The notes under the pieces: generated by a model
What the model saw: the letters and a program-made list of their open reading frames with translations, nothing else
Database searches by the model: none
Told to the model about the DNA's origin: nothing
Program-made: the position numbers and the translations under genes
DNA from: Microbacterium sp.
GTDB taxonomy: Bacteria; Actinomycetota; Actinomycetes; Actinomycetales; Microbacteriaceae
Length of the DNA stretch: 10,909 nt
Assembly (NCBI GenBank): GCA_029267645.1
Contig: JAJUIM010000040.1
Location: forward strand, 1-10,909
Direction: 5' to 3'
In this document: piece by piece, positions 1-6,938 of the stretch
Numbering within the stretch: position 1 is the stretch's first letter
How the letters are laid out: every line of letters starts with the position of its first letter

Positions 1-1495
1 CCTCGCCCGCCGCCCACTCGGGCACCCGCACGTTGAGCGTCAGGGCGACGGGCTCTCCCTGCGGTTCGATCTCGATGCGCGCCTCGTCCGACCACGGATA
101 CGCCGCGTCGACCGAGACCGCGACGCCCTGCTCGCGCCAGGTCAGGCGCGCGGGCGCGAGCTGGGCGATCCACAGGGCGGGCGCGCCGTCGGCGGCGCGG
201 AAGAACACGCTGTCGTGGTGCGTCACGTGGTTCTCGAGCCCCGTGCCCCCGCAGCACGTGCCCGTGTTGTCGTACTCGGGCAGCGCGCCCGGGTCGACGG
301 GGAACATGTAGGTCACCTCCGGGCTCGTGTCGGAGCCCGCCGCGCGCCGCGACCCGAGGAGGTGATTGAGCGAGGCGCGCTCGCAGTAGTCCATGAATCG
401 CGGCTCGAGCGTGTGCAGGAACAGGAGCCTCGCGAGCTTGCGCAGGTTGTAGGTCGCGCAGGTCTCGGCGTTGCGGCGGCCGATGTTGCCCGCGACCGTG
501 CCGGGGGCGCCCCAGATCTCGCTCTCGCCCGTGCCGCCGTGCGCGAACATGCGGCCCGGCACGACCTGATCCCAGATCCCGATCGCCGCGTCGAGATAGC
601 GGCGCTCGCCCGTCAGCTCGTACTCGTGCACGTAGCCGACGAGCTGCGGCAGGTGCTGGTTCGCGTGCATCCCCGTGAGCACGTCGTCGCCCGACGACCC
701 CGCGGCGAGCAGCTCGTCCTGCTCGAACAGGCGCGCCGTGTCGAGCAGCTCGGGCGCGTCCGCGACGACGCTCAGCCGCGCGAGCGTCTCGTTCATGCCG
801 CCGTACTCGCCCGCGATGTACAGCGACCACATCCGCTGCAGGTGCGCGCGGTCGAGCCGGCCGAGCCGGTGCGCGACCCACCGGCCCATCGCGGTCGCGA
901 CCTCGAGCGCGCGCTCGTTGCCCGCGAGCTCGTACGCGTCGAGCAGCCCGGCCATGATCTTGTGGCACGTGTAGTACGGCGCCCAGATCTCGCCGTAGGG
1001 GGCGAGCTCCTCCAGGCGCGCGAACTGCCACTCGCCGTAAGCCGCGAGGAAACCGGGGTGCGAGAACCGCCCCGTCGCCGCGAGCGCCGACTGCACCTCG
1101 GCGAGGCCGTCGACCAGCTCGCCGACCTTTCGCCGCAGCGCCTCGTCGCGCTCCCCCTCGGCGGCGAGCGCGAGCATCGACAGGAAGTGCCCCGCGTAGT
1201 GGCCGCGCAGGAGGTTCGCGGTCTGCGCGCTGTCGGCGCCCGGGTAGTCGTGCTCGCCCCAGGCCTCCTCGTTCGGGTGCCCGAACTCCTCCCAGCCCCC
1301 GGGCGGGCGAGCACCGCGCGTGTCGAGGCCGGCGTTCGCGCGGAACACCGCGAGCAGACGGTCGACGGGGTAGACCCGCGCGAGATGGAGCATGCCGTCG
1401 CGCGCACGCAGGAAGACGCTGCCCTCGCCGAGCTCGACGTCGCCGAGGTCGAAGGGCTCGACGAGGCGGGCGGGCCGCGCGGCGGGCGCGGTCAT
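1..1495 (-). CDS. DUF1680 glycoside hydrolase (GH127/GH146-like), probable cytoplasmic beta-L-arabinofuranosidase, C-terminus cut by window edge
   Basis: I translated this frame by hand; 498 residues are visible and it is open to position 1. The start is the ATG at 1495-1493, which overlaps the stop of the preceding peptidase gene (ATGA) and has GGGAG about 8 nt upstream. The family is recognised from a YYTCHK motif (about 174-179), GGMNE (232-236), ETCATYN (344-350) and GTCCGGTGLE (412-421). In characterised beta-L-arabinofuranosidases of this fold, a Glu, a Cys and a Cys-Cys pair bind zinc and one of the paired cysteines is the nucleophile. E344, C346, C414 and C415 fit those roles, and E324 or E326 could be the acid/base. 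The N-terminal style (FRANAGL, GGWEEFG, GHYAGHFLS) resembles the GH146 side of DUF1680 more than Bifidobacterium HypBA1. No signal peptide or lipobox is present, so the enzyme is probably cytoplasmic. The family also includes pectin- and arabinan-active members, so the exact substrate is uncertain. Confidence 0.88.
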   Translation of the reverse strand, partial: MTAPAARPARLVEPFDLGDVELGEGSVFLRARDGMLHLARVYPVDRLLAVFRANAGLDTRGARPPGGWEEFGHPNEEAWGEHDYPGADSAQTANLLRGHYAGHFLSMLALAAEGERDEALRRKVGELVDGLAEVQSALAATGRFSHPGFLAAYGEWQFARLEELAPYGEIWAPYYTCHKIMAGLLDAYELAGNERALEVATAMGRWVAHRLGRLDRAHLQRMWSLYIAGEYGGMNETLARLSVVADAPELLDTARLFEQDELLAAGSSGDDVLTGMHANQHLPQLVGYVHEYELTGERRYLDAAIGIWDQVVPGRMFAHGGTGESEIWGAPGTVAGNIGRRNAETCATYNLRKLARLLFLHTLEPRFMDYCERASLNHLLGSRRAAGSDTSPEVTYMFPVDPGALPEYDNTGTCCGGTGLENHVTHHDSVFFRAADGAPALWIAQLAPARLTWREQGVAVSVDAAYPWSDEARIEIEPQGEPVALTLNVRVPEWAAGE

Positions 1496-2922
1496 CGGAT
1501 CCGCTCCCGCGTCCACCGCTCGAGCCCCGCCGCGTCGATGGGAAGGGCGTCAGAGAGCACCTCGGAGCCCGACGCCGTGACGAGCACGTCGTCTTCGATC
1601 CGCACGCCGATTCCCCGCAGCTCGGGCGGCAGCGTGAGGTCGTGCGCGTGGAAGTAGAGACCGGGTTCGACCGTCATGACGACCCCCTGCTCGAGCGGGG
1701 CGCCCATGTAGTCCTCGTAGTGCGCCTGGCTGCAGTCGTGCACGTCGAGGCCGAGGTGGTGTCCGATCCCGCACGCGAGGTACCGGCGATGCTGCTGCCC
1801 CTTCGGCGAGAGCGCCTCGTCGACCGACACGGGCAGCAGCCCCCAGTCGTGGAGCCCCTGGGCGATGACCTCCATCGCCGCGAAGTGGAAGTCGAGATAC
1901 TCGGTGCCGGGGCGGATCCGGTCGAGCCCCGCGCGATGCGCGCGCTCGACAAGGTCGTGCACGGCGCGCTGCTCGGGCGAGAAAGAGCCCGTCACGGGAA
2001 TCGTGCGCGTGACGTCGGCCGTGTAGAGCGACCGCGCCTCGACGCCCATGTCGAGCAGCAGGAGCTCCCCCGGCACGAGGTCGCCGTCGCACCGCACCCA
2101 GTGCAGCGTGGGCGCGTGGGCGCCCGCTCCGACGATCGTCGCGTACCCCGGGCCGTTGCCCCGCGTGCGCGCGAGCCTGTCGAACGTGCCCTGCAGCCAG
2201 CGCTCGCCGAGCCCGTCCGCAAGGGCGCGGGGGATCTCGGAGGCGACCTGGGAGAAGCCTTCGACCGTCGCGTCCACGGCCTCGCGCAGCTGCGCGATCT
2301 CCCAGTCGTCCTTCACCATGCGCAGCCGCGACAGCGTGCGCTCGAGCTCGGCGGAGGGCGCCCATCCCGCGAGCGCCGCCGCGGCCGCCCTCGTCACGCT
2401 CGCGCCGGTTGCCCGCGAGAGCACCGACTCCAGCTCCGCGCGGGGGCGCACCTCGATGCCGAGCGCCTCGGACCACTCCGCGAGCCCCGCGGAGGGCCCC
2501 ACCCAGAGCTCGCCGTGCGCGGCGTCCGCGAAGAAGCCCGTCTCGCCCGGGCGGAATGGCGGCGGCAGGAAGAGGATCGCGTCGTGCCCGTCCGGACCGG
2601 CGCGCATGACGAGCACGGCGTCCTCCGCCTGGCACCCCGTCAGCCACACGAAGCTGCTGTCGGCGCGGAACCCGTATGCGCTGTCGTCGTTGCGCGTCGG
2701 CGCGGTGCCCGAGGCCGCGACGATCGTCGTCCCCGGCATCGCGTCGCTCAGCCGCCGCCGGTGCGCCGCGCTCGCCGCCGCCTGGCCCGCCACGAGATCG
2801 GGCGCGGGGGTGCGATCGTCCCACCCCGTCGCGATCCACTCGGTGAAAGCGGGCACCTCGGCGAGGCGCGGGTATCGCGTGCCCGCGTACGGCGGGCGCG
2901 CGTCGTGTCGGTCGGTCGTCAT
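1492..2922 (-). CDS. pepP: Xaa-Pro aminopeptidase (aminopeptidase P, peptidase M24B)
   Basis: The protein has 476 residues and should release an N-terminal amino acid that precedes proline, using a dinuclear metal centre (usually Mn2+) in the cytoplasm. Residues about 55-185 form the AMP_N domain, with the typical YGFRADSSFVWLTG stretch. The pita-bread catalytic domain follows from about 200. Expected metal ligands are all present: D291 (LLLDMGVE), D303 (YTADVTRT), H388 (GIGHHLGLDVHD), E419 (TVEPGLY) and E443 (GVRIEDD); H395 is the conserved second histidine. Length is slightly above E. coli PepP (441). The ATG start overlaps the prolyl aminopeptidase stop by 4 nt and has GAGGAGGA 8 nt upstream (plus 2931-2938). 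The frame stays open far upstream, but that extension is a shadow of the neighbouring gene. Its stop overlaps the glycosidase start. The role inferred from context is processing Pro- or Hyp-containing peptides brought in by the adjacent transporter. Confidence 0.95.
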   Translation of the reverse strand: MTTDRHDARPPYAGTRYPRLAEVPAFTEWIATGWDDRTPAPDLVAGQAAASAAHRRRLSDAMPGTTIVAASGTAPTRNDDSAYGFRADSSFVWLTGCQAEDAVLVMRAGPDGHDAILFLPPPFRPGETGFFADAAHGELWVGPSAGLAEWSEALGIEVRPRAELESVLSRATGASVTRAAAAALAGWAPSAELERTLSRLRMVKDDWEIAQLREAVDATVEGFSQVASEIPRALADGLGERWLQGTFDRLARTRGNGPGYATIVGAGAHAPTLHWVRCDGDLVPGELLLLDMGVEARSLYTADVTRTIPVTGSFSPEQRAVHDLVERAHRAGLDRIRPGTEYLDFHFAAMEVIAQGLHDWGLLPVSVDEALSPKGQQHRRYLACGIGHHLGLDVHDCSQAHYEDYMGAPLEQGVVMTVEPGLYFHAHDLTLPPELRGIGVRIEDDVLVTASGSEVLSDALPIDAAGLERWTRERIR

Positions 2923-4205
2923 CGTCGCTCTCCTCCTCTGTCCCGAACGAGCTCGCGAAGCCGCGTGAAGGTGCGCCCCGAGCCGATGCCGTCGTGCTCG
3001 AACTCGTTCGTGACCCAGCGCGTCGCGTTGCCGACGCGGCCGAGCGTGTCGAGCTGCAGGCCGGAATCGACGTACATGTCGTCGAAGTACACGGCGGCGG
3101 CGACCGGCACCTCGTTCGCGGCGAGCTGCCGCTCGTCGTAGAGCGGCGACCAGTCGGACTTCCGCGCGAGCTCCTCGACCGCCGGCCGGAAGCCGCGAAG
3201 CGCGCGGATCTCCTCGAACATCCACGGGAACGCCATCTCCCCCGTGAACAGCAGCGGGCGTCGCTCCTCGTCGAACTCGGGACGGCGGTCGCGCTCGGCC
3301 TGCGCGGCCCAGCCCGTCGGCCCGTGCCCCGGGTCGCCGTAGATGGCCTCCTGGAGCGTCCAGAACAGCGGGTTGTTCGCCGTCGTCGACAGCGCGAGCA
3401 CGTCCTGCAGGAACCCCTCCGAGAACCGCCCTGGCCGCACGAAGGCCTTCTCGAACAGCCAGTGCAGGCGCTCGTGGCCGGGCTTCATGCCCATGTCGAT
3501 GCCGAGCGACTGCAGCCGCCGCACCGTGAGCCTGTCGCCGTCGGGCAGCCGCACGTCGTCGCTCGCGAGCGCGTCGGCGATCCGGGCGACGCGCGAGGCA
3601 TCGCCCGGATAGCGGCGATAGAGCTCGGCCGTCTTCGCGGCGACGCGATCGAACGTGCGCCGATAGACCTCGGCCGCACGGGGCGGCACGCCGGGCACGC
3701 CGCCGCAGATGTAGCTCGCGGCGAGCCCCTCCGGCGCGAACGACAGGTACGTCAGGGTGATCCAGCCGCCGAAGCTCTGGGCGAGCGTCGACCACCGGCG
3801 GCCCTCGTAGAGCGTGCGGCGCACGTGCTCGAGATCGCGCACGATCGAGTCGGCGCGGAAGTGCGCGAGGAATCGGGCGCCCGCCGCGCCGTCGCCGCGC
3901 TCGGCCACGACGCGCGCGTCGACCGGGGTGCTGCCGCCCGTTCCGCGCTGATCGACGAGCACGAGCCGGTAGTCGCGGAGCGCCTCGTCGATCCAGCCGT
4001 CGCGCGCGAGCGGCCGAGGGTTCGCGCCGCCGGGGCCGCCCTGCAGGTAGGTGAGCAGGGGCAGGTCCTCGTCCGCGCGATCGGGGTCGACCAGCTCGCG
4101 CACGAGCAGCTCGATCGCCTCGCCGTCCGGATCCGCCCAGTCGAGCGGCACCGGCACGCGCCGGTCGGTCACGCGGATCCCGGGCAGCAGGTATGCGCCG
4201 CTCAC
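2919..4205 (-). CDS. pip: Prolyl aminopeptidase (proline iminopeptidase, peptidase S33, large type)
   Basis: This 428-residue alpha/beta hydrolase should remove N-terminal proline from peptides in the cytoplasm. The oxyanion motif LQGGPGGANPRP spans about 54-65 and VDQRGTGGS follows at 84-92. The nucleophile elbow is AQSFGGW with Ser144. The helical cap carries GEMAFPWMFEE around E323, where the family recognises the substrate amino group. The acid is D375 or D376 in YFDDMYVD, and the histidine is H404 in NEFEHDG. The length matches the large Aeromonas/Hafnia-type enzymes (about 425 residues) rather than the roughly 317-residue small type. As I recall, enzymes of this family also accept hydroxyproline derivatives. 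The start is GTG at 4205-4203, overlapping the ATPase stop as GTGA, with GGAGG 7 nt upstream. The stop overlaps the pepP start. No signal peptide is seen. A general alpha/beta hydrolase annotation is the fallback. Confidence 0.93.
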   Translation of the reverse strand: MSGAYLLPGIRVTDRRVPVPLDWADPDGEAIELLVRELVDPDRADEDLPLLTYLQGGPGGANPRPLARDGWIDEALRDYRLVLVDQRGTGGSTPVDARVVAERGDGAAGARFLAHFRADSIVRDLEHVRRTLYEGRRWSTLAQSFGGWITLTYLSFAPEGLAASYICGGVPGVPPRAAEVYRRTFDRVAAKTAELYRRYPGDASRVARIADALASDDVRLPDGDRLTVRRLQSLGIDMGMKPGHERLHWLFEKAFVRPGRFSEGFLQDVLALSTTANNPLFWTLQEAIYGDPGHGPTGWAAQAERDRRPEFDEERRPLLFTGEMAFPWMFEEIRALRGFRPAVEELARKSDWSPLYDERQLAANEVPVAAAVYFDDMYVDSGLQLDTLGRVGNATRWVTNEFEHDGIGSGRTFTRLRELVRDRGGERR

Positions 4206-5086
4206 AGGCCCGCCTCCGCGACGCCGCCCGCGCCGCGCGCGGCCGACTCCCGCCGGCGCTGCGCCTCGCGCCGGCGGCGGTCCCACTCCGGGTTGATGCG
4301 GGGCACCGCGCTCAGCAGCTTCCGCGTGTACTCGTGCCGCGGCGCGCGGAAGAGCTCGTCGCGATCGCCCGTCTCGACGATCCGCCCCTGGCTCATGACG
4401 GCGACGCGGGTGGCGATCTGCCGCACGACCGCGAGGTCGTGCGCGATGAAGAGGTAGCCGAAGCCCTCCTCGCGCTGCAGTTCGCGCAGGAGGTTGATCA
4501 CCTGGGCCTGCACCGAGACGTCCAGCGCCGAGACCGCCTCGTCGCAGATGATGAGCTTGGGCTGCACCGCGAGCGCCCGGGCGATCCCGATGCGCTGGGC
4601 CTGTCCGCCCGAGAACTGCGAGGGCAGCCGGTCGGAGAAGTCGGGATTCAGGCCGACGCGATCCATGAGGTCCTTCGCGAACGCCCGCGCGCCGCCGGGG
4701 ATCGGGCGGCGCTGGTACACGAGCGGCCCCGTGATGAGCCGCTCGACGCTCTGCCGGGGATTCAGCGACGAGAACGGATCCTGGAAGATGACCTGCACGC
4801 CGCCGCGGAACGCCCGCAGGTCGTTCCCCTTCAGCTGCGAGACGTCCTCGCCCTCGAACTCGATCGATCCCGCCGTCGGCTCCATGAGGCGCGCGACGAG
4901 CCGCGCCGTCGTCGACTTGCCGGATCCGGATTCGCCCACGACCGCGAGCGTCTCGCCGCGATCGACCTCGAAGGAGACGTCGTCGACCGCGCGGAACGAC
5001 GGGCGCCGGCCGAAGAGGCCCCGCCGGCCCGAGGGGAACTCCTTGACGAGCCCCGTGGCGCGGCACAGCGGACTCTGAGCGCTCAT
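4202..5086 (-). CDS. dppF: Peptide ABC transporter ATP-binding protein, DppF/OppF type
   Basis: This 294-residue ATPase is one of two that power the peptide importer on the cytoplasmic membrane face. Visible motifs are Walker A GESGSGKS (51-58), Q-loop Q102 within FQDPFSSLNP, signature FSGGQ (158-162), Walker B LIICDE (178-183) and switch H216. FQDPFSSLNPRQSV and the tail HEYTRKLLSAVPRINPEW are typical of the nickel/peptide transporter subfamily. After that tail the protein ends in an Arg-rich stretch (about 268-282) followed by a Gly/Ala-rich end. It lacks the cysteine-containing C-terminal region often seen in OppD/OppF. The ATG at 5086 overlaps the upstream ATPase stop (ATGA), with GGGAGGTG a few bases before it. 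Its own stop overlaps the GTG of the prolyl aminopeptidase gene. It is assigned as the F-type partner because it is the second ATPase and carries GRRPSFRAVDDVSFEV near the N-terminus. Confidence 0.95.
   Translation of the reverse strand: MSAQSPLCRATGLVKEFPSGRRGLFGRRPSFRAVDDVSFEVDRGETLAVVGESGSGKSTTARLVARLMEPTAGSIEFEGEDVSQLKGNDLRAFRGGVQVIFQDPFSSLNPRQSVERLITGPLVYQRRPIPGGARAFAKDLMDRVGLNPDFSDRLPSQFSGGQAQRIGIARALAVQPKLIICDEAVSALDVSVQAQVINLLRELQREEGFGYLFIAHDLAVVRQIATRVAVMSQGRIVETGDRDELFRAPRHEYTRKLLSAVPRINPEWDRRRREAQRRRESAARGAGGVAEAGL
4213..4217 (-). promoter_or_regulatory. Ribosome binding site supporting the GTG start of the prolyl aminopeptidase gene
   Basis: GGAGG on the minus strand lies 7 nt before the GTG at 4205-4203, inside the last codons of dppF. 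It supports the GTG start. The first in-frame ATG is well inside the conserved domain and would remove the GGPGG oxyanion motif. Confidence 0.65.
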
Positions 5087-5943
5087 CGCGCACCTCCCGG
5101 GAACGTGCCGACCGTGTCGGTCGTGCGCATGTATCCGATCTCGTCGTCGATGCGGGGCACCGCGTCGAGCAGCCGCTGCGTGTAGTCGGCCTGCGGATCC
5201 GAGAAGATCTGCTCGGTCCTGCCGCGCTCGACCATGCGGCCGCCTCGCATCACGACGATGCTGTCGGTGACCTCGCTGACCACCGCGAGGTCGTGGGTGA
5301 TGAGGATCATGCTCGCGCCGCTGGCGGCCCGGATCTCGTCGAGCAGGTCGAGGATCTGCGCCTGCACCGTCACGTCGAGCGCCGTGGTCGGCTCGTCGGC
5401 GATGATCAGGTCGGGCTCCATCGCGAGCGCCATCGCGATCATGATGCGCTGCCGCATGCCGCCGGAGAACTGGTGCGGGTAGTGATCGACCCGCGTCGAG
5501 GCCTCGCGGATGTGCACGCGCTCGAGCGCCTCGATCGCGACGCGCCTCGCCTCGCGGCGCGTGACGCCCGATCGATGCGAGCAGTACGCCTCGATGATCT
5601 GCGTGCCGACCGTGTAGTACGGATTCAGCGACGACAGCGGATCCTGGAAGATCATCGCGATCCGGTCCCCGCGGATGGCGCGCATGCGGCGCTCGGACAG
5701 CGACGTGAGCTCCTGCCCGTCGAACCGGATCGATCCCGTCTTCTCGCCGCCCTTCGGCAGCAGGTCCATGATCGCGAGGCTCGTCATCGACTTGCCCGAA
5801 CCCGACTCGCCCACGATGCCGACGGACTCGCCGCGAGCGACGTCGAAGGACAGGTCCTCCACGACGTCGGTCGTGCCGCCCGCCGTGCGGAAGGACACCG
5901 TGAGACCGGACACCTGGAGCAGGGGGTCTGCTGCGTTCGTCAT
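5083..5943 (-). CDS. dppD: Peptide ABC transporter ATP-binding protein, DppD/OppD type
   Basis: This is the first of two ATPase subunits of the importer (286 residues). Motifs in order are Walker A GESGSGKS (45-52), Q-loop Q100 in IFQDPLSSLNP, signature FSGGM (159-163), Walker B LIIADE (179-184), D-loop ALD and switch H217. The N-terminal pattern LLQVSGLTVSF and the MRQRIMIAMALA block are characteristic of DppD/OppD. The C-terminal extension after DYTQRLLDAVPRID is only about 20 residues and has no cysteine cluster. The ATG at 5943-5941 overlaps the DppB stop by 4 nt, with GGGAG about 8 nt upstream. A much longer upstream reading of the same frame is a shadow of the permease gene and was not used. 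The paired ATPase begins on this gene's stop codon, implying stoichiometric co-production of the heterodimer. Confidence 0.95.
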   Translation of the reverse strand: MTNAADPLLQVSGLTVSFRTAGGTTDVVEDLSFDVARGESVGIVGESGSGKSMTSLAIMDLLPKGGEKTGSIRFDGQELTSLSERRMRAIRGDRIAMIFQDPLSSLNPYYTVGTQIIEAYCSHRSGVTRREARRVAIEALERVHIREASTRVDHYPHQFSGGMRQRIMIAMALAMEPDLIIADEPTTALDVTVQAQILDLLDEIRAASGASMILITHDLAVVSEVTDSIVVMRGGRMVERGRTEQIFSDPQADYTQRLLDAVPRIDDEIGYMRTTDTVGTFPGGAR

Positions 5944-6938
5944 GCGGTTGCTCCCGTTCGCACGCGCGGATCGATGACGGAGTAGAGGAGGTCGACGACG
6001 AAGTTGCCGATGATGACGAAGAACGCCGACAGCAGCGTGACCGCCATGATGACGGGCTGGTCGTTGCTCGAGATCGAGTCGGCCGTGAGCTTGCCGATGC
6101 CGTTCAGGCCGAAGACCGTCTCGGTGATGAGCGCGCCGCCGAGGAGCCCCGCGATGTCCATGCCGAAGATCGTCACGATCGGGGTCAGCGCGGGGCGCAG
6201 CGCGTGCCTGCGCCAGACGAGGCTCGGGCGCAGGCCCTTCGCGCGGGCCGTCCGGACGAAGTTCTCCTGCATCGTCTCGATGACGTTCGCCCTCGTGAGG
6301 CGCGTGTAGATCGCGGCGTAGCTGATCGCGAGCACGATCCACGGCATGAGGAAGTTGAGGAACCAGCGAACGGGGTCGTCGCCGAACGGCACGGCCTGCG
6401 GGAACGGCAGCCAACCGAGCACCACGACGAGGAGGAACTGCAGCGCGAGCGCGAGCACGTAGTTCGGGATCGACATCGAGCCGAGCGTGAGCCCCGCGAA
6501 GAAGCGGTCGAGGAACTTCCCCTCCTTCGCCGCGCTCAGCACGCCGGCCGCGACGCCGCCGAAGAGCCACAGCACGGCCGCGCCGAGCGCGATCGTCGCC
6601 GAGATGGGCAGGCGCTGCACGATCATGTCGCCGACGAGCTGGCTCGTCTGGAACGAGTACCCCAGGCACGGCGCCGAGCAGGCGACCTCGCTCCCCGCGA
6701 CGAGGAACGTCCTCCCCGCGAAGAGCCCGCCCACGTAGGTGGCGAATTGCTGCCAGAACGGCAAGTCGAGCCCGAGGCTCGCTCGGATCTGGTCGATGCG
6801 ATCGGGCGTGCAGTTCTTTCCGCAGATCTGCACGGCGGGATCGGGCGAGAGCACGAAGAAGATGACGTACGTGAACAGCGTCACGAGGAAGAGCACGACG
6901 ATCATGCCGCCGAGCCGGTTGAGCATCATGCGGATCAT
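5940..6938 (-). CDS. dppB: Peptide ABC transporter permease, DppB/OppB type
   Basis: This 332-residue integral membrane protein forms half of the peptide translocation pore. The N-terminal block MIRMMLNRLGG followed by a hydrophobic helix (about 12-31) and the SLGLDLPFWQQF segment are typical of the DppB family. Further membrane segments lie near 112-133, 150-176, 196-213, 255-275 and 297-320. The EAA coupling loop, which docks on the ATPases, spans about 225-251 (ENFVRTARAKGLRPSL onward). The large loop after the first helix contains two cysteine pairs, C39/C43 and C87/C91, which probably lie outside the membrane. The ATG at 6938 overlaps the DppC stop by 4 nt, with GGAGGTG 5 nt upstream (plus 6944-6950). 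The stop overlaps the dppD start. It lies downstream of the C-type permease, the reverse of the classical B-C order. Confidence 0.95.
   Translation of the reverse strand: MIRMMLNRLGGMIVVLFLVTLFTYVIFFVLSPDPAVQICGKNCTPDRIDQIRASLGLDLPFWQQFATYVGGLFAGRTFLVAGSEVACSAPCLGYSFQTSQLVGDMIVQRLPISATIALGAAVLWLFGGVAAGVLSAAKEGKFLDRFFAGLTLGSMSIPNYVLALALQFLLVVVLGWLPFPQAVPFGDDPVRWFLNFLMPWIVLAISYAAIYTRLTRANVIETMQENFVRTARAKGLRPSLVWRRHALRPALTPIVTIFGMDIAGLLGGALITETVFGLNGIGKLTADSISSNDQPVIMAVTLLSAFFVIIGNFVVDLLYSVIDPRVRTGATA

Noticed and set aside
215..1657. Long plus-strand open frame of 480 codons antisense to the glycosidase
   Set aside because: Arg/Val/Ala/Glu-rich composition with no domain; explained by high GC at third positions of the minus-strand gene. 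The overlapping glycosidase has clear family motifs.
2923..3795. N-terminal extension of the pepP frame upstream of its ATG
   Set aside because: The extension is a shadow of the prolyl aminopeptidase gene; the ATG at 2922 has a good ribosome binding site and gives a normal PepP length.
1642..4457. Two plus-strand open frames of nearly 500 codons antisense to the peptidase genes
   Set aside because: Low-complexity Arg-rich translations typical of antisense shadows in GC-rich DNA; the minus-strand peptidases have complete catalytic residues.
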